The notes below the pieces were generated by a model that was given only the letters and a program-made list of their open reading frames with translations, did not search any database and had not been told where the DNA came from. Shown here piece by piece: positions 43,443-56,800 of a stretch of 64,000 nt of DNA. The stretch's first letter is position 1, and each line of letters opens with the position of its first letter. The DNA is taken from NCBI GenBank assembly GCA_900239685.1, contig OENT01000124.1, positions 62,001-126,000 on the forward strand. Direction: 5' to 3'. A program made the position numbers and the translations under genes. The stretch comes from Rotaria macrura. Its lineage: Eukaryota; Rotifera; Eurotatoria; Philodinida; Philodinidae.

Positions 43443-46176
43443 ATGTTATCTGATGAGTCCCTACAAGCATCACCTCCACCGGTATCAACATCGTTTATTA
43501 AAACATTATCATCACCATCTTTCCAATTAGTTTCAGCATGCACAGGCAAGCAAAAGAATCGTCAACGTCATGAATCGAATACAACTGACAGTTCATCATC
43601 TCGCACGGTTATTCGTCGTACTACATCATGGCGATGGGTCATTGTATTTGGTTCGTTTTGTGTTCATTTCGTTGCTGATGGCCTCCTATTTTCATTTGGT
43701 ATGCTAATGCATGTCATAAAGGATGATCTTAATATTGAACTACATACTATTGGCATTATTGCATCGTTATTTGCTAGTTTACCTCTTCTACTAGCACCAT
43801 TGTGTAGTGCACTTGTCAATAAAATTGGATGCCGCATAATGACTATGATAGGTGGTCTCCTGTGTTCGATCGGTTTATTTTGTGCGGCATATTTTGGCAA
43901 TTTTATTGGTGCCCTGTTGGGTATTGGAATTACTTGTGGTAAGAATATATCTAATTGATAATTATTCTTTTTTAATTTCTCTATTCATATAGGTGTTGGT
44001 TTATCGTGTGTCTATGTTCCAGCAGTTGTTATTGTAGCACATTATTTTGATGAAAATCGTGCTATTGCAACAGCTGTTGCAGTTGGTGGAACTGGTATGT
44101 AATGTGATATTAGTTTTTTCAAATACAAAAGAGAAAACGATCATTATTTGTTAATGTTTAGGTATTGGAAATGCTGTTGTCGCTCAATTAATTCACGTAT
44201 TAAACGATCATTATGCTGATTGGAGAGAAACAACATTATTTTTATCTGGTGTTTTATTTACAATCGTTCTCTTCGGTGCACTTTTTCGTCCAGCTGAGTT
44301 TGAATTTCAATCTAAAGATAAAAACTACCATCATACAATGAACGACAAACGTCTACCACCTTCATGTATGACATCAATGGAAAAATTGCAACGTTTTGTC
44401 GATGAAATGGACAAACAATGTGCATCACGTCAAGCAAATCAAGTTAGTATATCAATATCAAATAACGAGCGATTATCGACAACAAATGACGATTATGATT
44501 CAATATCAATAGCAAATGAATCCGATTTATTTGATTCCTATTCAGCAGATGATATAACAGAAATTCAACATGACAATAGTCTTCAAATAGATATAGGAAC
44601 GTTTCGAGAAAAAATTTTTAATGATATGACATTCATTAATGAACGATGGAAAAAAATAACAAAAAAACAAGTTGAAACAGGAACTACGTCGAAATTATTT
44701 CGTATGCCAAATTTTCGTTATCTAATTTCGAATAAAACAAAAGAAAGAAATAATGTATCATCAGTTCCAACTCAAAGTACGAGTACAACAGCTGATAACG
44801 GGAATTTATTATTGCATCGCACTCAAAATAATGGACAAGATCGGCATGTACCTGTTGTAAACGAACAAAAACATCATAAGCCTCAATCTCAAGTATCATT
44901 CGATGAAACAGCTAATAAAAGAGAAACGGTTACGAGAACAGGTGAGTGTACCAGTTTTGGTGCATTTATTCATAACATTTTCGTTCGTTTACGATCTAGA
45001 ATATATTGATTTATTACCAGTATCAAATAAAGAAACTGTATTATCTCAACAACCTTCGATCCGTTTTCGTTCTCTTGTACCTGACAAACAAGACCAACAT
45101 TTATTACAAGTTTATTATCAACCAATTAATCAAAAAGATATTTTCTATCCAGGTAACGTGCCAAAGAAATTATCCAAGAGAAAACCAGCATTATCAGCAA
45201 CAAGCTGTCCTGATTTAATGCAACCGTATGTTTATGAAGATTCGGAAACCACTATTTCAAGTTCATCATCAGATTCTGACGATGAAGATGGTTCAATATA
45301 TGGTCATCGACATCGACGATTAGTTTTTTATCGTAAAGGTTTAACATTTCTTCACACTTTACGTCGTATGTTAGGTTTACAATTGTTTCGGGATTATCGT
45401 TACGTATTAATGTTTATTTCACAATTTCTGTTTTATTTATTTTATGATCTAATTTATTTTTTTCCAGGTAAGAAAAACCAAAAACAATGGTTATAATTTC
45501 ATTGTTATTCCTTTATGTTCTGTATACAAAACATTTTCTTGTATTTAGTCGATTATGGAGAAACAGTTATTGGTTATTCTAAAAAACAAATGACTATGTT
45601 AGTTACCATTCTTGGTATTGGTCAATTTTTCGGACAACTTTTCTTTGGTTTCTTGGCTAATTATTCATTTATTGATGAATTAATTCTTTACAATATCGGT
45701 GCAATACTTTGTAGTATTGCAAGTTGTCTTATACCATTGGTTGCTTATTCATACATAGCATTGATAATGACAATTCTTCTATTTGGACTTGCAGTATCAG
45801 CAAATTATGCATTGACCTCTATTATTCTTGCAAATATGTGTGGTTTAGAATTGTTAACATCAGCATATGGTCTTCTTTTACTCGGGCAAGGTTTATCATC
45901 TTTATTTGGACCTGTATTAGGAGGTAAGAAAAGAAAAGAAATAACCAGTTAATAAACGAATACATAATATGATTTGATTCATATTTAGGTTGGATTGCTG
46001 AGCACTATGGATATAAAACATCATTGATCATAGCTGGAATATTTATGGGTTTATCTGGTGTTGTTACAATCATTTTATACATACTTCAATGGTTAGATGC
46101 ACGAAAAAAGCATGCAGATAATGAAACGACGGTGAAAATGAACACGACGATTATCACGTCAGATAATCTCGGATGA
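43443..46176 (+). CDS. SLC16/monocarboxylate-transporter-like MFS protein with very long central loop
   Basis: A plasma-membrane major-facilitator carrier of the MCT family; its substrate cannot be read from sequence. Exons: 43443-43938, 43993-44094, 44162-44941, 45000-45467, 45549-45923, 45989-46176; 803 codons (802 aa). The first six helices run from SWRWVIVFGSF to the FRPAEFEF end, with the GVGLSCVYVPAVVIVAHYF and RAIATAVAVGGTGIGN stretches typical of MCTs. The second half starts at FRDYRYVLMFISQF. The N-terminal 55 residues and the loop at about 245-588 are Ser/Thr-rich and charged, with an acidic run SDSDDEDGS. Usual MCT loops are under about 200 residues and whole proteins about 430-550. 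All five introns are phase 1. The TM1 motif is degenerate compared with the DGGWGW consensus, so transport activity is unproven. Confidence 0.85.
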
Positions 46177-46766
46177 GATTAAATGAACAATAATCATTCC
46201 TATTTTTTACATACACTGAAGACAATTATCTTTTCTTTACTACGGTGATGTTATAAAACAAGCAATTATTTATTCGGATTTCATTCTTTCGTGTTATTTT
46301 CACTTCTGAATCTCTTTAATGTATCCCTGACTTTTAATATTCTACTATTTTCCTATTATAAATATATTTTTTTTCTACTAGCTTTTTATTGTATTTACAA
46401 AATATTTTTAGCTTACTCAACGGTTCGTGATACTTCATTTGTATCGGTGTCTATTCTTTTTAGTTTTGTTGTGTTACATGTGCATGAAAATAAGTCTACT
46501 TTCAATATATATTTATACATGTATATATATATATATATATATAAGTTAAACAAAAAGAAAAAGAGAGAAAAACGGCACTTATAAAGAATTACAAGACATC
46601 TATACACAAGATAGTGTTAACGATTGAAGCAGAACCATGCCATACTTGCATGCACATACGTAAACACCAATGAGCGACAATATTTAGATATATTTTTTTT
46701 CGGTCAAAATAGAAAAATCAAACAAGAGTTTTTCTTGTATAAAATTTTATTGATAACTTATGAACA
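46177..46766. other. Convergent 3' gap between MCT-like and MARCH6 genes
   Basis: The genes on either side end towards each other. The stretch holds an AT run (about 46520-46541) and, on the minus strand, AATAAA at 46751-46746, only 16 bp past the MARCH6 stop. No gene is seen. Confidence 0.6.
46746..46751 (-). terminator. Poly(A) signal of MARCH6
   Basis: AATAAA on the minus strand 16 bp after the stop codon; implies a very short 3' UTR. Confidence 0.5.
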
Positions 46767-49700
46767 TCATCGCTCAAAATTAATTAAACGACGACCAACT
46801 AAATATTTTTCATCACGAACATGCTCAAATAATAGACGTAATTGTTTCATTTGAAAGATAACAAATGCTAATAAAAGCATGAATGATATTATTGCCGAAT
46901 ATATATAACGTTCAATTTGATGTACAGCCGATGGATTAAATAATGTTGGTGCTATATGTGATACAGCTAAATATGGAAATGCCATAAACATTCCAATATT
47001 TAATGTAAATGGTAAAAGAAATTCATTAATTAAAAATGAAAAATCAATGCGACGTAAACCATCTTGGTATAAGCGTTCAAGAACTGTTTTTAAACGCCAC
47101 TGTGGGCCGCTCATAATCAATGCTACAAGAAAAGAAAATGATAGGTAATTTATTTCGTTCATAGAATTCTTTATTGGTTGTACTGTGATAAGCACTCATA
47201 TTGACTTGAGTTATGATTGTTCTACTATACTATCGTCTCTTGTATAGTTACTTATTTTAAAATTAAATCAGAGGATTTCTATTTAAAATCTTGTCTACAA
47301 TTAAATTGAAGCAAGCGTAAAATGGCCTAAGTGCTCCGAGCAACAAAATTTGTTGATCTATCGACAATTTGAGCTTTCAATCAATCGGACGTTGATGCAA
47401 AATTTCACGATATGTGAGCATTCAATATTTTGATAAAGGAAATTTTTTTTAGATGACAATGTCAGGTTCTCTAAAAAGTCATCAGATCAAAGCATAGATA
47501 GAATATCAAATCGAAGGACGTGAATGAAAACAGGAATTTGTTGAGTAAGTGTTATTTGCTTGTAAAAGTGATATATTGAAATACAGTACGTATAGTCTAG
47601 GTCTACTCTTGTGAACATAACTAGCATCAATTTACAACGTACCAAAACATTATTATCAAATATATTTTAGTTAGGAAACAGAATATTACTGAATCTTACT
47701 CTGAAAGTGTTAAAATAAACGAGATTACTGCGGTACAATTCCTATCGTTTCATTTTCTTTTATTACAAGCACTTATTGATGAAGCCCAGGGCTACCTGTA
47801 CTAACTCAGTATACTACTCTGTATTATGATTTATTCTATCCTTTTTTTTTGTTTCATCTTTATTTTCTATAGATCTGCTACAGACATAAAATTACCTATT
47901 GCAATTTTCGTATTGAGTAAGCCAATGATCCAAACACGTAACGGTGTGAGTACAGCTGTTTGCTCGATTGATGTACTCAACGGTATAATTAAAACTAAAG
48001 GAAAATGATTTAGTAACTTCGTCTTTTTTCAATCAAAAGAAATCAGCTAACTTACCTAATTCACTAGCAAGACCAATCATAAACGGAACATAGCCAATAA
48101 CAAAAAAAGTACAGAGTATAACACGCAAACATAGAATACTATAAGATTTCAAACGTGTTAAAATATTGTTAATATCAAACGGTAAAAGTGATCGAATGAA
48201 AAAGATAATACGTGTTATAAGCCAGAGGATATATAGACCAGTAAGTACAGTATATAGTTCATGTAATCTTGCTGAACCTGTTATGAGACCAAGAAGATAA
48301 CGCCCGATAGTTGCTGGGATAGTTAAACCGAGAACTGAAAGGAATGCCAAAGATATACAAGTAAATATGCACAGGCCAACTAAACGAAGACGAAAGAACG
48401 TTGGCTCAATAAATGATTGAGACGGCGAAGAGGCTGGTAAAGCTATCGGAACAGGTGGTATTTGTTCAGCTTGATTGTTTTGAACTTGATCAGGTATAGG
48501 AACGATTGGCATAAGTAAAACATTATCGTTTTGATCAACTTGTGGCGTATTTGTTGTCGCTGATGATGGACTATCTCCAAGAAGAAATGAACGTATTCCT
48601 AGGATCCATGATGCTAATTCAACCCATAATTGAAGCTAGAAACAAATAGGTAAGACATGAAAAACATCATAGAAATATAAAAACGAAACAAACATGTTCG
48701 TACACTTTGATACTTACTAAATATTTCAGTATTGTACGTGTGTGTCCTTGTTCAAGCAACGTTGGTAATATTCCTTGTAATAAAATGAATTCAATCATTA
48801 ATTCACTGACAACTGTTTCAAGACTTCCTTTAACATTAAATGGTAAAAATTTCGGTATGCATCGTATAAGTAATTCACCCGGAACATAGAACATTAAAAT
48901 AATAACACAACCAAATATAATTATTGATGTTGCAAAACGTCTGACATGTAATATGAGTGGTAATTGAATCATTTCTTGTATAGGATTAAAATCTACATCA
49001 TTTATTGATTTTAGAAACCACAATGCACCTGGTCTTAACACTTCGCGTAATAGAAATATAAATGTTGCAAAATAGAAAACAAACACCATCCCACATAACC
49101 AATGTAGAAATGTACTCGTTCCAGGATTCATTTGAAATTGTAGTAGACGATCATTCAAGGTTATTGTACGTTCATTCAGTATTCGTAAGGAACATACATC
49201 AAGCCATATTCCACATATGAATGGAAAAAGAAGAATTTCTAATACAACAAGTAACGCTACTTTTAGTACAATATAGGCAAGACCAACAAGACGACGTATA
49301 CGTGTTAAATAATTGACGAAACTTAATACAGTAAATGTGATTAAAAGAAAGAAGGATACACAAAGGTAACCAATCAATGCATTAACACAACCTGAAGTGA
49401 AAGAAATTATACGTTGATATGGAGAGAAAAAATCTTCTTTTTACCATAAGTTGTCAACGTATTGACAGGAGTTTCAAGTCGCGTATCAGCAAGTGTTCTT
49501 CGGAACGTTTTACTTGATGTTATGACTTTGCCGAGATGAAAAGGTGCATAGGCAAATATAAGAATAAATAATGTATTAAGTGTTACAACCCAAAATACAT
49601 GTTCGAGAAATTGTAAGGAACCATCAAGACCTAACAGACGTTCCCATGTTAAATCATCAGCTGCTCGATCCCAATCAATCCAATTATGATTATTTTCTTG

Positions 49701-50755
49701 ATTTTGTGCATTTTCAACATTACCAGCTGGTGGAGCAATTAAATTTACTTGCTCTTCTTCACCATCATCGTCCTCATCGTCCTCATCTTCATCATCCACA
49801 GCATCAACAAATGCAATGTCGTCATGTTCAACGTCATTTTCTATTACAAAAAACTAAACGTGAATATGACACATCAAATTGAGTAACTTACGAGCTAATG
49901 GTTGTTCAGCGTTCACAGGAGCAACGGGTTGAGGTGGAAGGTGAACAATAGGAGGAGGTGGAAGCAATGGAGGAAGAAGAGGCAACTGATCGATTGGTAC
50001 TAGTGCTGGAATCAGATTAGCTTGCGGTACTATGAGCGGTTGTCGAATAGGTTCAGCTTCTGCTGGTTGCAGCCATGCCGGTCCACCACCAGAGAGAATC
50101 TGTTCTCTTAACCAAAGCAAACAAATAAAAGCACCTAGTGAACAGAAAACAACTAAACCGCCTTGAAGTACGTCAGTAAATAAATGATCTGTTGAAACAA
50201 TATCATATGGTAATGTCAGAATCGATGATATCGATCCAGCAAAAAGACATCGATATATACGACTAGCTGTTATGGGTACGACGCCAAGCCAACAAAATGC
50301 AACAATAAGATAGTGAAGCCAATATCTCAATGCTTTAAAAAAAGTCCGTAATAAGCCGTTGATTAAATCTTTCAATGGTAAACGACCAGGTGGCATTGAT
50401 GGATGATAGATAGGTGTGAATCGAAATTTCGTTCCACATAATTCACATTCTTCTTTGCGTGATACTTTCAACCATTGAATTAAGCTATTGAAAAAGAAAA
50501 GAAACAGTACTCATTAATTGTTTTTACACGTCTATTCATCGAACAATAACTCACCAATCATCGTGAACGAATCGAATACTTCCATGGCATAAGCATGGAT
50601 AGAAGAGTGGTCGATCCGGTGCGCCTTCGCATCGACATACACGACAAATGTCAACATCTAGATGTAGGATTTTATTAAATGAATCTTTTACATACATTAA
50701 TATTCATCTATCATTTACCTGCCGGATCGTTTTCAGGATTTACTTCATTTGTCAT
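46767..50755 (-). CDS. MARCHF6: E3 ubiquitin ligase MARCH6 (TEB4/Doa10)
   Basis: An ER-membrane RING-CH ligase that marks misfolded and sterol-pathway proteins for degradation. Exons on the minus strand: 50755-50719, 50657-50555, 50484-49892, 49840-49445, 49391-48718, 48635-48056, 47994-47896, 47122-46767; 946 codons (945 aa; human 910). The C4HC3 RING-CH has C17, C20, C34, C36, H44, C47, C60, C63. Many membrane segments follow, with a Pro/Leu-rich stretch ([11 protein letters not shown]) and an acidic run ([14 protein letters not shown]) in the cytosolic loop. The C-terminus matches human closely ([31 protein letters not shown]). The start ATG directly precedes the RING. A splice acceptor (gtttttcag) lies 31 nt before it, and MMACHC ends 156 bp upstream on the same strand. 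The intron 47123-47895 (773 bp) is the only long one. Confidence 0.95.
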
Positions 50756-50911
50756 TATAAGTTTTCCATGAGAATAAATTAAACATCTGAAAAACAAGCA
50801 AATAATTTAAACAAAAAAAATACTATAACTAGACTAGATAAAAGAAAAGTAGTCAAAACAAAACTCAAAAATTCAGACTAATAATAAATGACTACAATGA
50901 TGATGATGGAA
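50756..50911 (-). promoter_or_regulatory. 156-bp MMACHC-MARCH6 spacer with a 3' splice acceptor
   Basis: On the minus strand a T-rich tract ending in ttgtttttcag (AG at 50788-50787) lies 31 nt before the MARCH6 ATG, and no AATAAA is seen after the MMACHC stop. This is how internal genes of spliced-leader operons look; bdelloid rotifers are known to trans-splice. A plain 5' UTR intron of MARCH6 starting within or before MMACHC would give the same acceptor. Confidence 0.4.
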
Positions 50912-51858
50912 TTAACTTTTTTCTTCGCTGTTTTTACGTAAATTTTCCAGCCAAACGAATCGATCTGTTGGTTTCGTTAGAAAATAGGATTGCTGTAGCG
51001 ATGAATATGTTTCAATAACTGGTATTACGTTACGATAGGTATTATCTTGCCAACAATAATTGAAACGTTTTAAAACATCGATTATTAATGATTCATCACC
51101 ATTCAAACAGTCAAGAGGTTCTCTGCGAGATAGCACCGGATATTTCAGTGTTTTAAAAATAAGAACCGATCTTAATGCAAACCAACCACCATATTTTTGA
51201 TGAAGACATACACCCATCATATTCTATATATATATATATATATATAAATCAACAATTACAGAAGGAAGATTGAAATCAAATAAAAATAACGATTTACTAG
51301 ATCTTTTGGGAATGGATCATTTTTGAGCAATTTGCGACTATAGAAGTATGCTGCACCAGAGATATGACCAACTGTTTGCATGACTATCTTCGGCCTTCGT
51401 GTTGGCCACAGATCGTAATCAAAAATAACATCAATATCGTGATCAGAAATTTTCTATGATATAAATATAGTATGAAACCATTTTCGTTACAAAGATATGT
51501 TTTTAATAAAAGCAAAACCTAATACATTAATCACATGTTGAATTTTTTCTTTGACGCAACAGTCAATTGGATCACGAGTCAGATCTTTGCTTCTGTCGAG
51601 TGCATATGGTAAAAAGGTTTTTTCGAACATACTTGGTGTACTAACAATGAGAAAAGCAACTGTATCATCATCATACGATGATAGACGAAATAATGGATCT
51701 ACAACAGCATTATACCATGAAATCTAAAGAGATAGATTCTCTTCTATAAATGATAGTTAAATAGAAGACGCGAATGTATTTACTAGAAAAGGATAAACTT
51801 CGAAACCGGATTCCACAAGATTATTTTGTAAAAATTCATAAGCCGCATCGAAATTCAT
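50912..51858 (-). CDS. MMACHC: Cobalamin trafficking/processing protein MMACHC (CblC)
   Basis: Cytosolic flavin/glutathione-dependent enzyme that strips the upper ligand from vitamin B12 and hands it on for methionine synthase and methylmalonyl-CoA mutase. Exons on the minus strand: 51858-51784, 51723-51526, 51453-51298, 51223-50912; 247 codons (246 aa; human 282). Matches to human in order: FEVYPF/SWYN, FLIVSTPSMF, DYDLWPTRRPKI, GHISGAAYFYSR, GVCLHQKYGGWFALRSV, PLDC, FNYCWQDNTYR, YSSLQQSYF. The disordered Pro/Ser tail of mammals is absent, as in other invertebrates. The ATG at 51858 aligns close to the human start. An AT run lies in the last intron (about 51225-51246). It is upstream of MARCH6 on the same strand and may share a transcript. 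Confidence 0.95.
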
Positions 51859-53868
51859 AGTTCTTCAAATACAAAATTACAAGAAAGTATATTGACAGCA
51901 AGAAAATCGTTTAACAACGAAATCTAAAACAAAAATCTAAAATAGATATCATCATTTTTAATTGACAAAGTTGTGATATTTTAATCTGAGCAATCAAGTA
52001 CCATAGAAAGACAATGATGTATAATAGAAACAAATGCAAATCTATAAGTATTGAAAGTTTTTTCATGAAAAGTGTGTTCATGTGAAATAAACACTATGAA
52101 AAATATCATAAAGCAGATAATCATCCTGCAGACACGAGCGCTTCAGATGAGACATGGGAAAAACTTCTGTCAATTATTTGTTACTATCACATATCTGCAC
52201 ACAGAATAGATCAAACATAGTTTGAAAGTGAAACCAATTCATAGTGTTCTACTGTGTGCAAGCTAATGCATTGTGCTGCTGGAGAATAGATCTGTATCTA
52301 ACAAATTAGCTGTTGTAAAATATGGAGAACAAAAAACCAAATGAAGACAATGTGTTTCACAGACAAGATTGATTAGCAAAAGTCAGACACAGAAAGATCA
52401 GAGTAACAAACTTAACGAGAGTAAATAGTTTTTGAACTCATTTGCATTTACAATTACGATGGGAAGGGAAAACAAGCAAACTTTGAATAGCGACGCAATT
52501 AAAAAATCGGCATCATTTCCCTAATACGAACCAGTTAAATCAGAAGACTCTTGTCACCAGTCAAGTATAGAACACAATATCATATAAAGATCATTAGTAA
52601 ATTGAATATTCTGATTTTTCTTGAGTTATTTAGGATTGGAAACACAGCGAGGATAACGACAACATTCTAGATTTTGTTTTTATTGGATCTAAACTATGAA
52701 AACTTAGTGAATAATGAGAGGCATCTAACATATAGATGTCGTACCTTACAGTTCGTTTCTGTTGACCTCGTGTACACTACGATATTGAATCATGTTTTCC
52801 AGACTATTACAGTAAAAAAGTATTCCATATACTAAGCTTTAAAATAATTTATCGCTTTATAATGTATGATAGAGTTTAGTGGAAAAATAAAGTGCGTAAA
52901 AATGCATTCAAATTATTTTTATGTTTATATCTAATCATATGAATCTTATTTAACGAATTCGAATTTTTTTTACACATGCAATGTTTTTTTCATCTGTATT
53001 ATGCAAGTAGAGTTTATCGTAAAATATCCGTAGAAAACTAATGCCAAAAAATTATAAAACGGATCTCAGAAGCAGCAGTCACAACATCGCAGATATTAAT
53101 CAGATACATTGGTAGAGAGAGATTCAAACGAGCATGCTAGTTTTCATAGGTTTCATACCGTAACAGCGGAAATTTCGAAGTATTAGCTGAAAGATATCTG
53201 TCAAGTTTTTATTCTCTTTCGTCTAGAGAGTCGAAACGTTTGCAATAATTTGTCAAAAACAATATTTTCTATTCTTATTCGTAACGGTATCAGATTTTCT
53301 GACCTACCCTCTTGAAATTTTCACTTAGTAGACTTATTGTAGTACGTCTCACTTTTCTCATATTATAATTTTCTAATGAATTTTAAGTTGAACTATTATT
53401 CTTCAAGAATGAACATAATATTTCATATCGTTGATAAATCTAGCCTTGGCACAATATTTAATCGACAAGTACCAGTCACATAGTAAATCAAAAACAAAAT
53501 AAATCATATAAATAAATAGGCGGCCAGTTCCAACTACTACTTTGTGGATATGATTGAAACGACTCTAAGAATATGCATGGAGCCTTTTGAAATCTATTGT
53601 AAGTCTCATTGTGTAAAACCTATTGGATCGGACGACAGCATTGCACCAGCAATTTGTGTTAGTTTTATTGGAGAATAGCGCCGTCTATCAACTATTCATA
53701 GGTAGTAGAAATAACATTTATCCAACAGAATTATAATACGCTAAGAAAGTTACGAACAGGTGATAAGAATTTTGAATGATTATAAATTTCTTTTTATCGC
53801 CCGTAAGAAATTTTGTCCTCTTCACAAGATATTGTCAACATCACACATTGCCAAAGAACACAATAATC
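51859..53868. other. Divergent spacer between MMACHC and aldo-keto reductase
   Basis: Two kilobases between head-to-head genes; no coding region or clear repeat was seen. It should contain both promoters, but no specific site could be called. Confidence 0.55.
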
Positions 53869-56800
53869 ATGGCATCTAACTCTTCATGCGATGTTTTCAT
53901 TTCAAATGAAACTATTCCAACTGCACAAACAAAGATCAGACTGGCAAATTGTATCTCAGTTTCTCCTCTCAGTTAGTAACAAAATATCTAGTTAATCGGT
54001 GTTATTTCTAGTATTCATACGCTAGTTCTTGGTACTTGGGCATGGGGGGACGAAAAACAATGGAGTTGGAATGATGAACTAGATGCTCAAGCGAAAGAAG
54101 CTTTTGATGTGTCTTTGTCAAAAGGAATTAATACTTTTGATACGGCTGAAGTCTATGGAAAGGGTGAGAGGTAAGTAGTCATGAATTTTCGAAATAAATA
54201 GTGATTTCAATACTTTTCAGTGAGCGCTGCATTGCTCGATACAAAGCAAATAAATCAGTTACTGGCAGTGAAGACATTGTGATTGCCACCAAATTTCTGC
54301 CTCTTCCATACAAACTCTGTTATCCAAGTTCATTGATCAATGCTCTTCGAGGAAGTCTGGATAGATTGAAGGTAGCCGATAGAGTAAAATGTTTTCTTTC
54401 ACAAAGACATCAATTTTGAAGAATACGTCAAACAAAAAATATTACTAAATTATATCTTATATCAATATTCAACATTTAGTCGTCATGAGATGTTGCAAAT
54501 CTAAGAAATTCATTCTTCAATCACTGACTTCGAATATGTTTATTAAAATGAGCAATATGCCTATTTTTATTTTGTTCTTTCTCTATTAAACTATAGTAAA
54601 TGAGCTTCACCGACATCGTCTATCATTTTCTTACAACAAAAAAAAACGTTTAACAATGTAATAACATTTTGAAATCGATGATTTACTATTGAAAAATATT
54701 GATTTCCACACAGTTAAACTGTTCATAGCAACAATCAGACAATAGAAAAATAGAACTAGCTTAGTTCATTTCCAATTGAAGCGAGTGTGCAATATAATAA
54801 ATAATAATAATGTACACATCGATCATTATATCACTTTATTTTCCACAAGCATCGTTTTTAATAGCAATCAAGATGCATCAACAGGTTTAAGTAGTCGAAA
54901 AGATTACGATAGTGACCGATTCTTAACATTTTGATGCATATGCATAAAGATGAATCAACATGAACAGGAAAATAAGAGAAATTATTTAATGATAACATGC
55001 TTCTTGTTGTAGGTGGACTGTGTTGATCTGTACCAGATTCATGGTCCTATTCATTTTCGTTCTATCGAAGTTGTTGCCAACGCTTTAGCCGAAGCAGTCA
55101 AACTGGGTCTTACTAAGACAGTAGGTGTTTCAAACTACTCTACTGCCAATACGATTAAAATGTATGATTGTCTACAAAAACATGGTATACAACTTGCAGC
55201 AAATCAAGTCGAATTTTCACTTCTTCGACGTTCACCAGAGACATCGGGACTGATTGCAGAATGTCATAAACGAGGTATTGCTGTCCTAGGATATTCTCCA
55301 CTGGTAAGTTTGTGAATGCTACAAGGAAAAGAAACGAACAATACTGTGACTCATCGTACTCCAAAAGTATGTCAATTCTATCCTCTCGAATTTGTCAGTT
55401 ATTTCAAGTTCACTATCTATGTAAATAATGAACAAACACCAGGTAGTTTGAGTTCACTTGTATATTAGATGTCTATCTGGTATTAGAGACGTAATATTAA
55501 GTAAAAAGTTGCCGATACTCGAATAGTAAAATATGATAAAATATTGAAGTTCCGTTTTAGAAATACTTGTATAATATGAATCCTAATATATCAGCTAGTG
55601 ATACATATTGATATTGGACTTTGATGGGACAAGAAAGTGTGAATGGCAGCTTCAGCATATAGCTTGAGTAGTCTAAAGTACGGATGGATGGAGCACCGGA
55701 CTCGTTGGTTTTTTTTCTCTCGATGATATCACTCGAAAGAAGAAGTTAAGAAGTACTATATAATGTTTCGTTTAAAATATCGTAATTCTTTTAGGCAATG
55801 GGTCGTCTAACAGGAAAATATTCGAAAGCTAATCCACCTCCTTCTGGTCGTGACTTCTCCAATGTCAACATGAACGAATTGGAGCCATTGTTAGAAACTA
55901 TGCGAAGCATTGCCAGCAAACGCAATGTTAGTGTCTCTTCCATCGCTTTGAACTACGTCATTTGCAAAGGTAAGACATAAATAATTAACTGATATGTATA
56001 GAAATTCATTAAAACTAATAGCAATAGTCTCTTCTTTCGATGTTAGTAAATTAATTCACATTTTTATCGAATAATCCTAGGTAGTATCTTAAATTAAGCA
56101 ACTAGCCTTTGAATCTTTACATTAAATAAATCTTATCTTACACTTAGGCTTATATTACAGCTATTACAATGGTAATAATCATAAAAATCTGTTCCAAGAT
56201 TATCTAGGAATCAAACAATTCGCATCTGTATAATTCTAGTCTCAAAAACATCTCACCATCTGACTAGTATAATAAGATTGAGTTGCAATACCTCTAGCTT
56301 TTGACTCGTGACACATTGTTCTGTGAAACATTTGGAGACTATCACGTAAGATGCACTCTATGTTAATACTGTTTTCATTAATCTGCAGCTAACAAAAACA
56401 TTAGTATCATAATGATTGAAATTGAGACTGTAGGCTACAGTCTAAGTTTGCTTATCGTATTCAATTAAAGGGTGATGTTCAAGAAAGTGCCAGCTTTTGA
56501 TAGGCTGTTTTCTAAAGGGAGATCGGATGAAAAACTAATTCTTATGTACTATTCAAAGTACTGGATACCACAAAAACGTAATATACTCAGCATTTCATTG
56601 AAATAAAGTGTTAGTTTTCTTTTTTCAATGGTTCTACATATACTATTCCAATACAGCATTGTAATGAACACTGTGGCATCTGTTTTTTAGACTCTATACT
56701 TAATCTGTGGATACAATATCTCCATCCGAAACAACTCCTAATAGTTCATTTTTAATGGTTTTTTTTTACATCAGGCAAATGATCTTAGCGTCATTATTTG

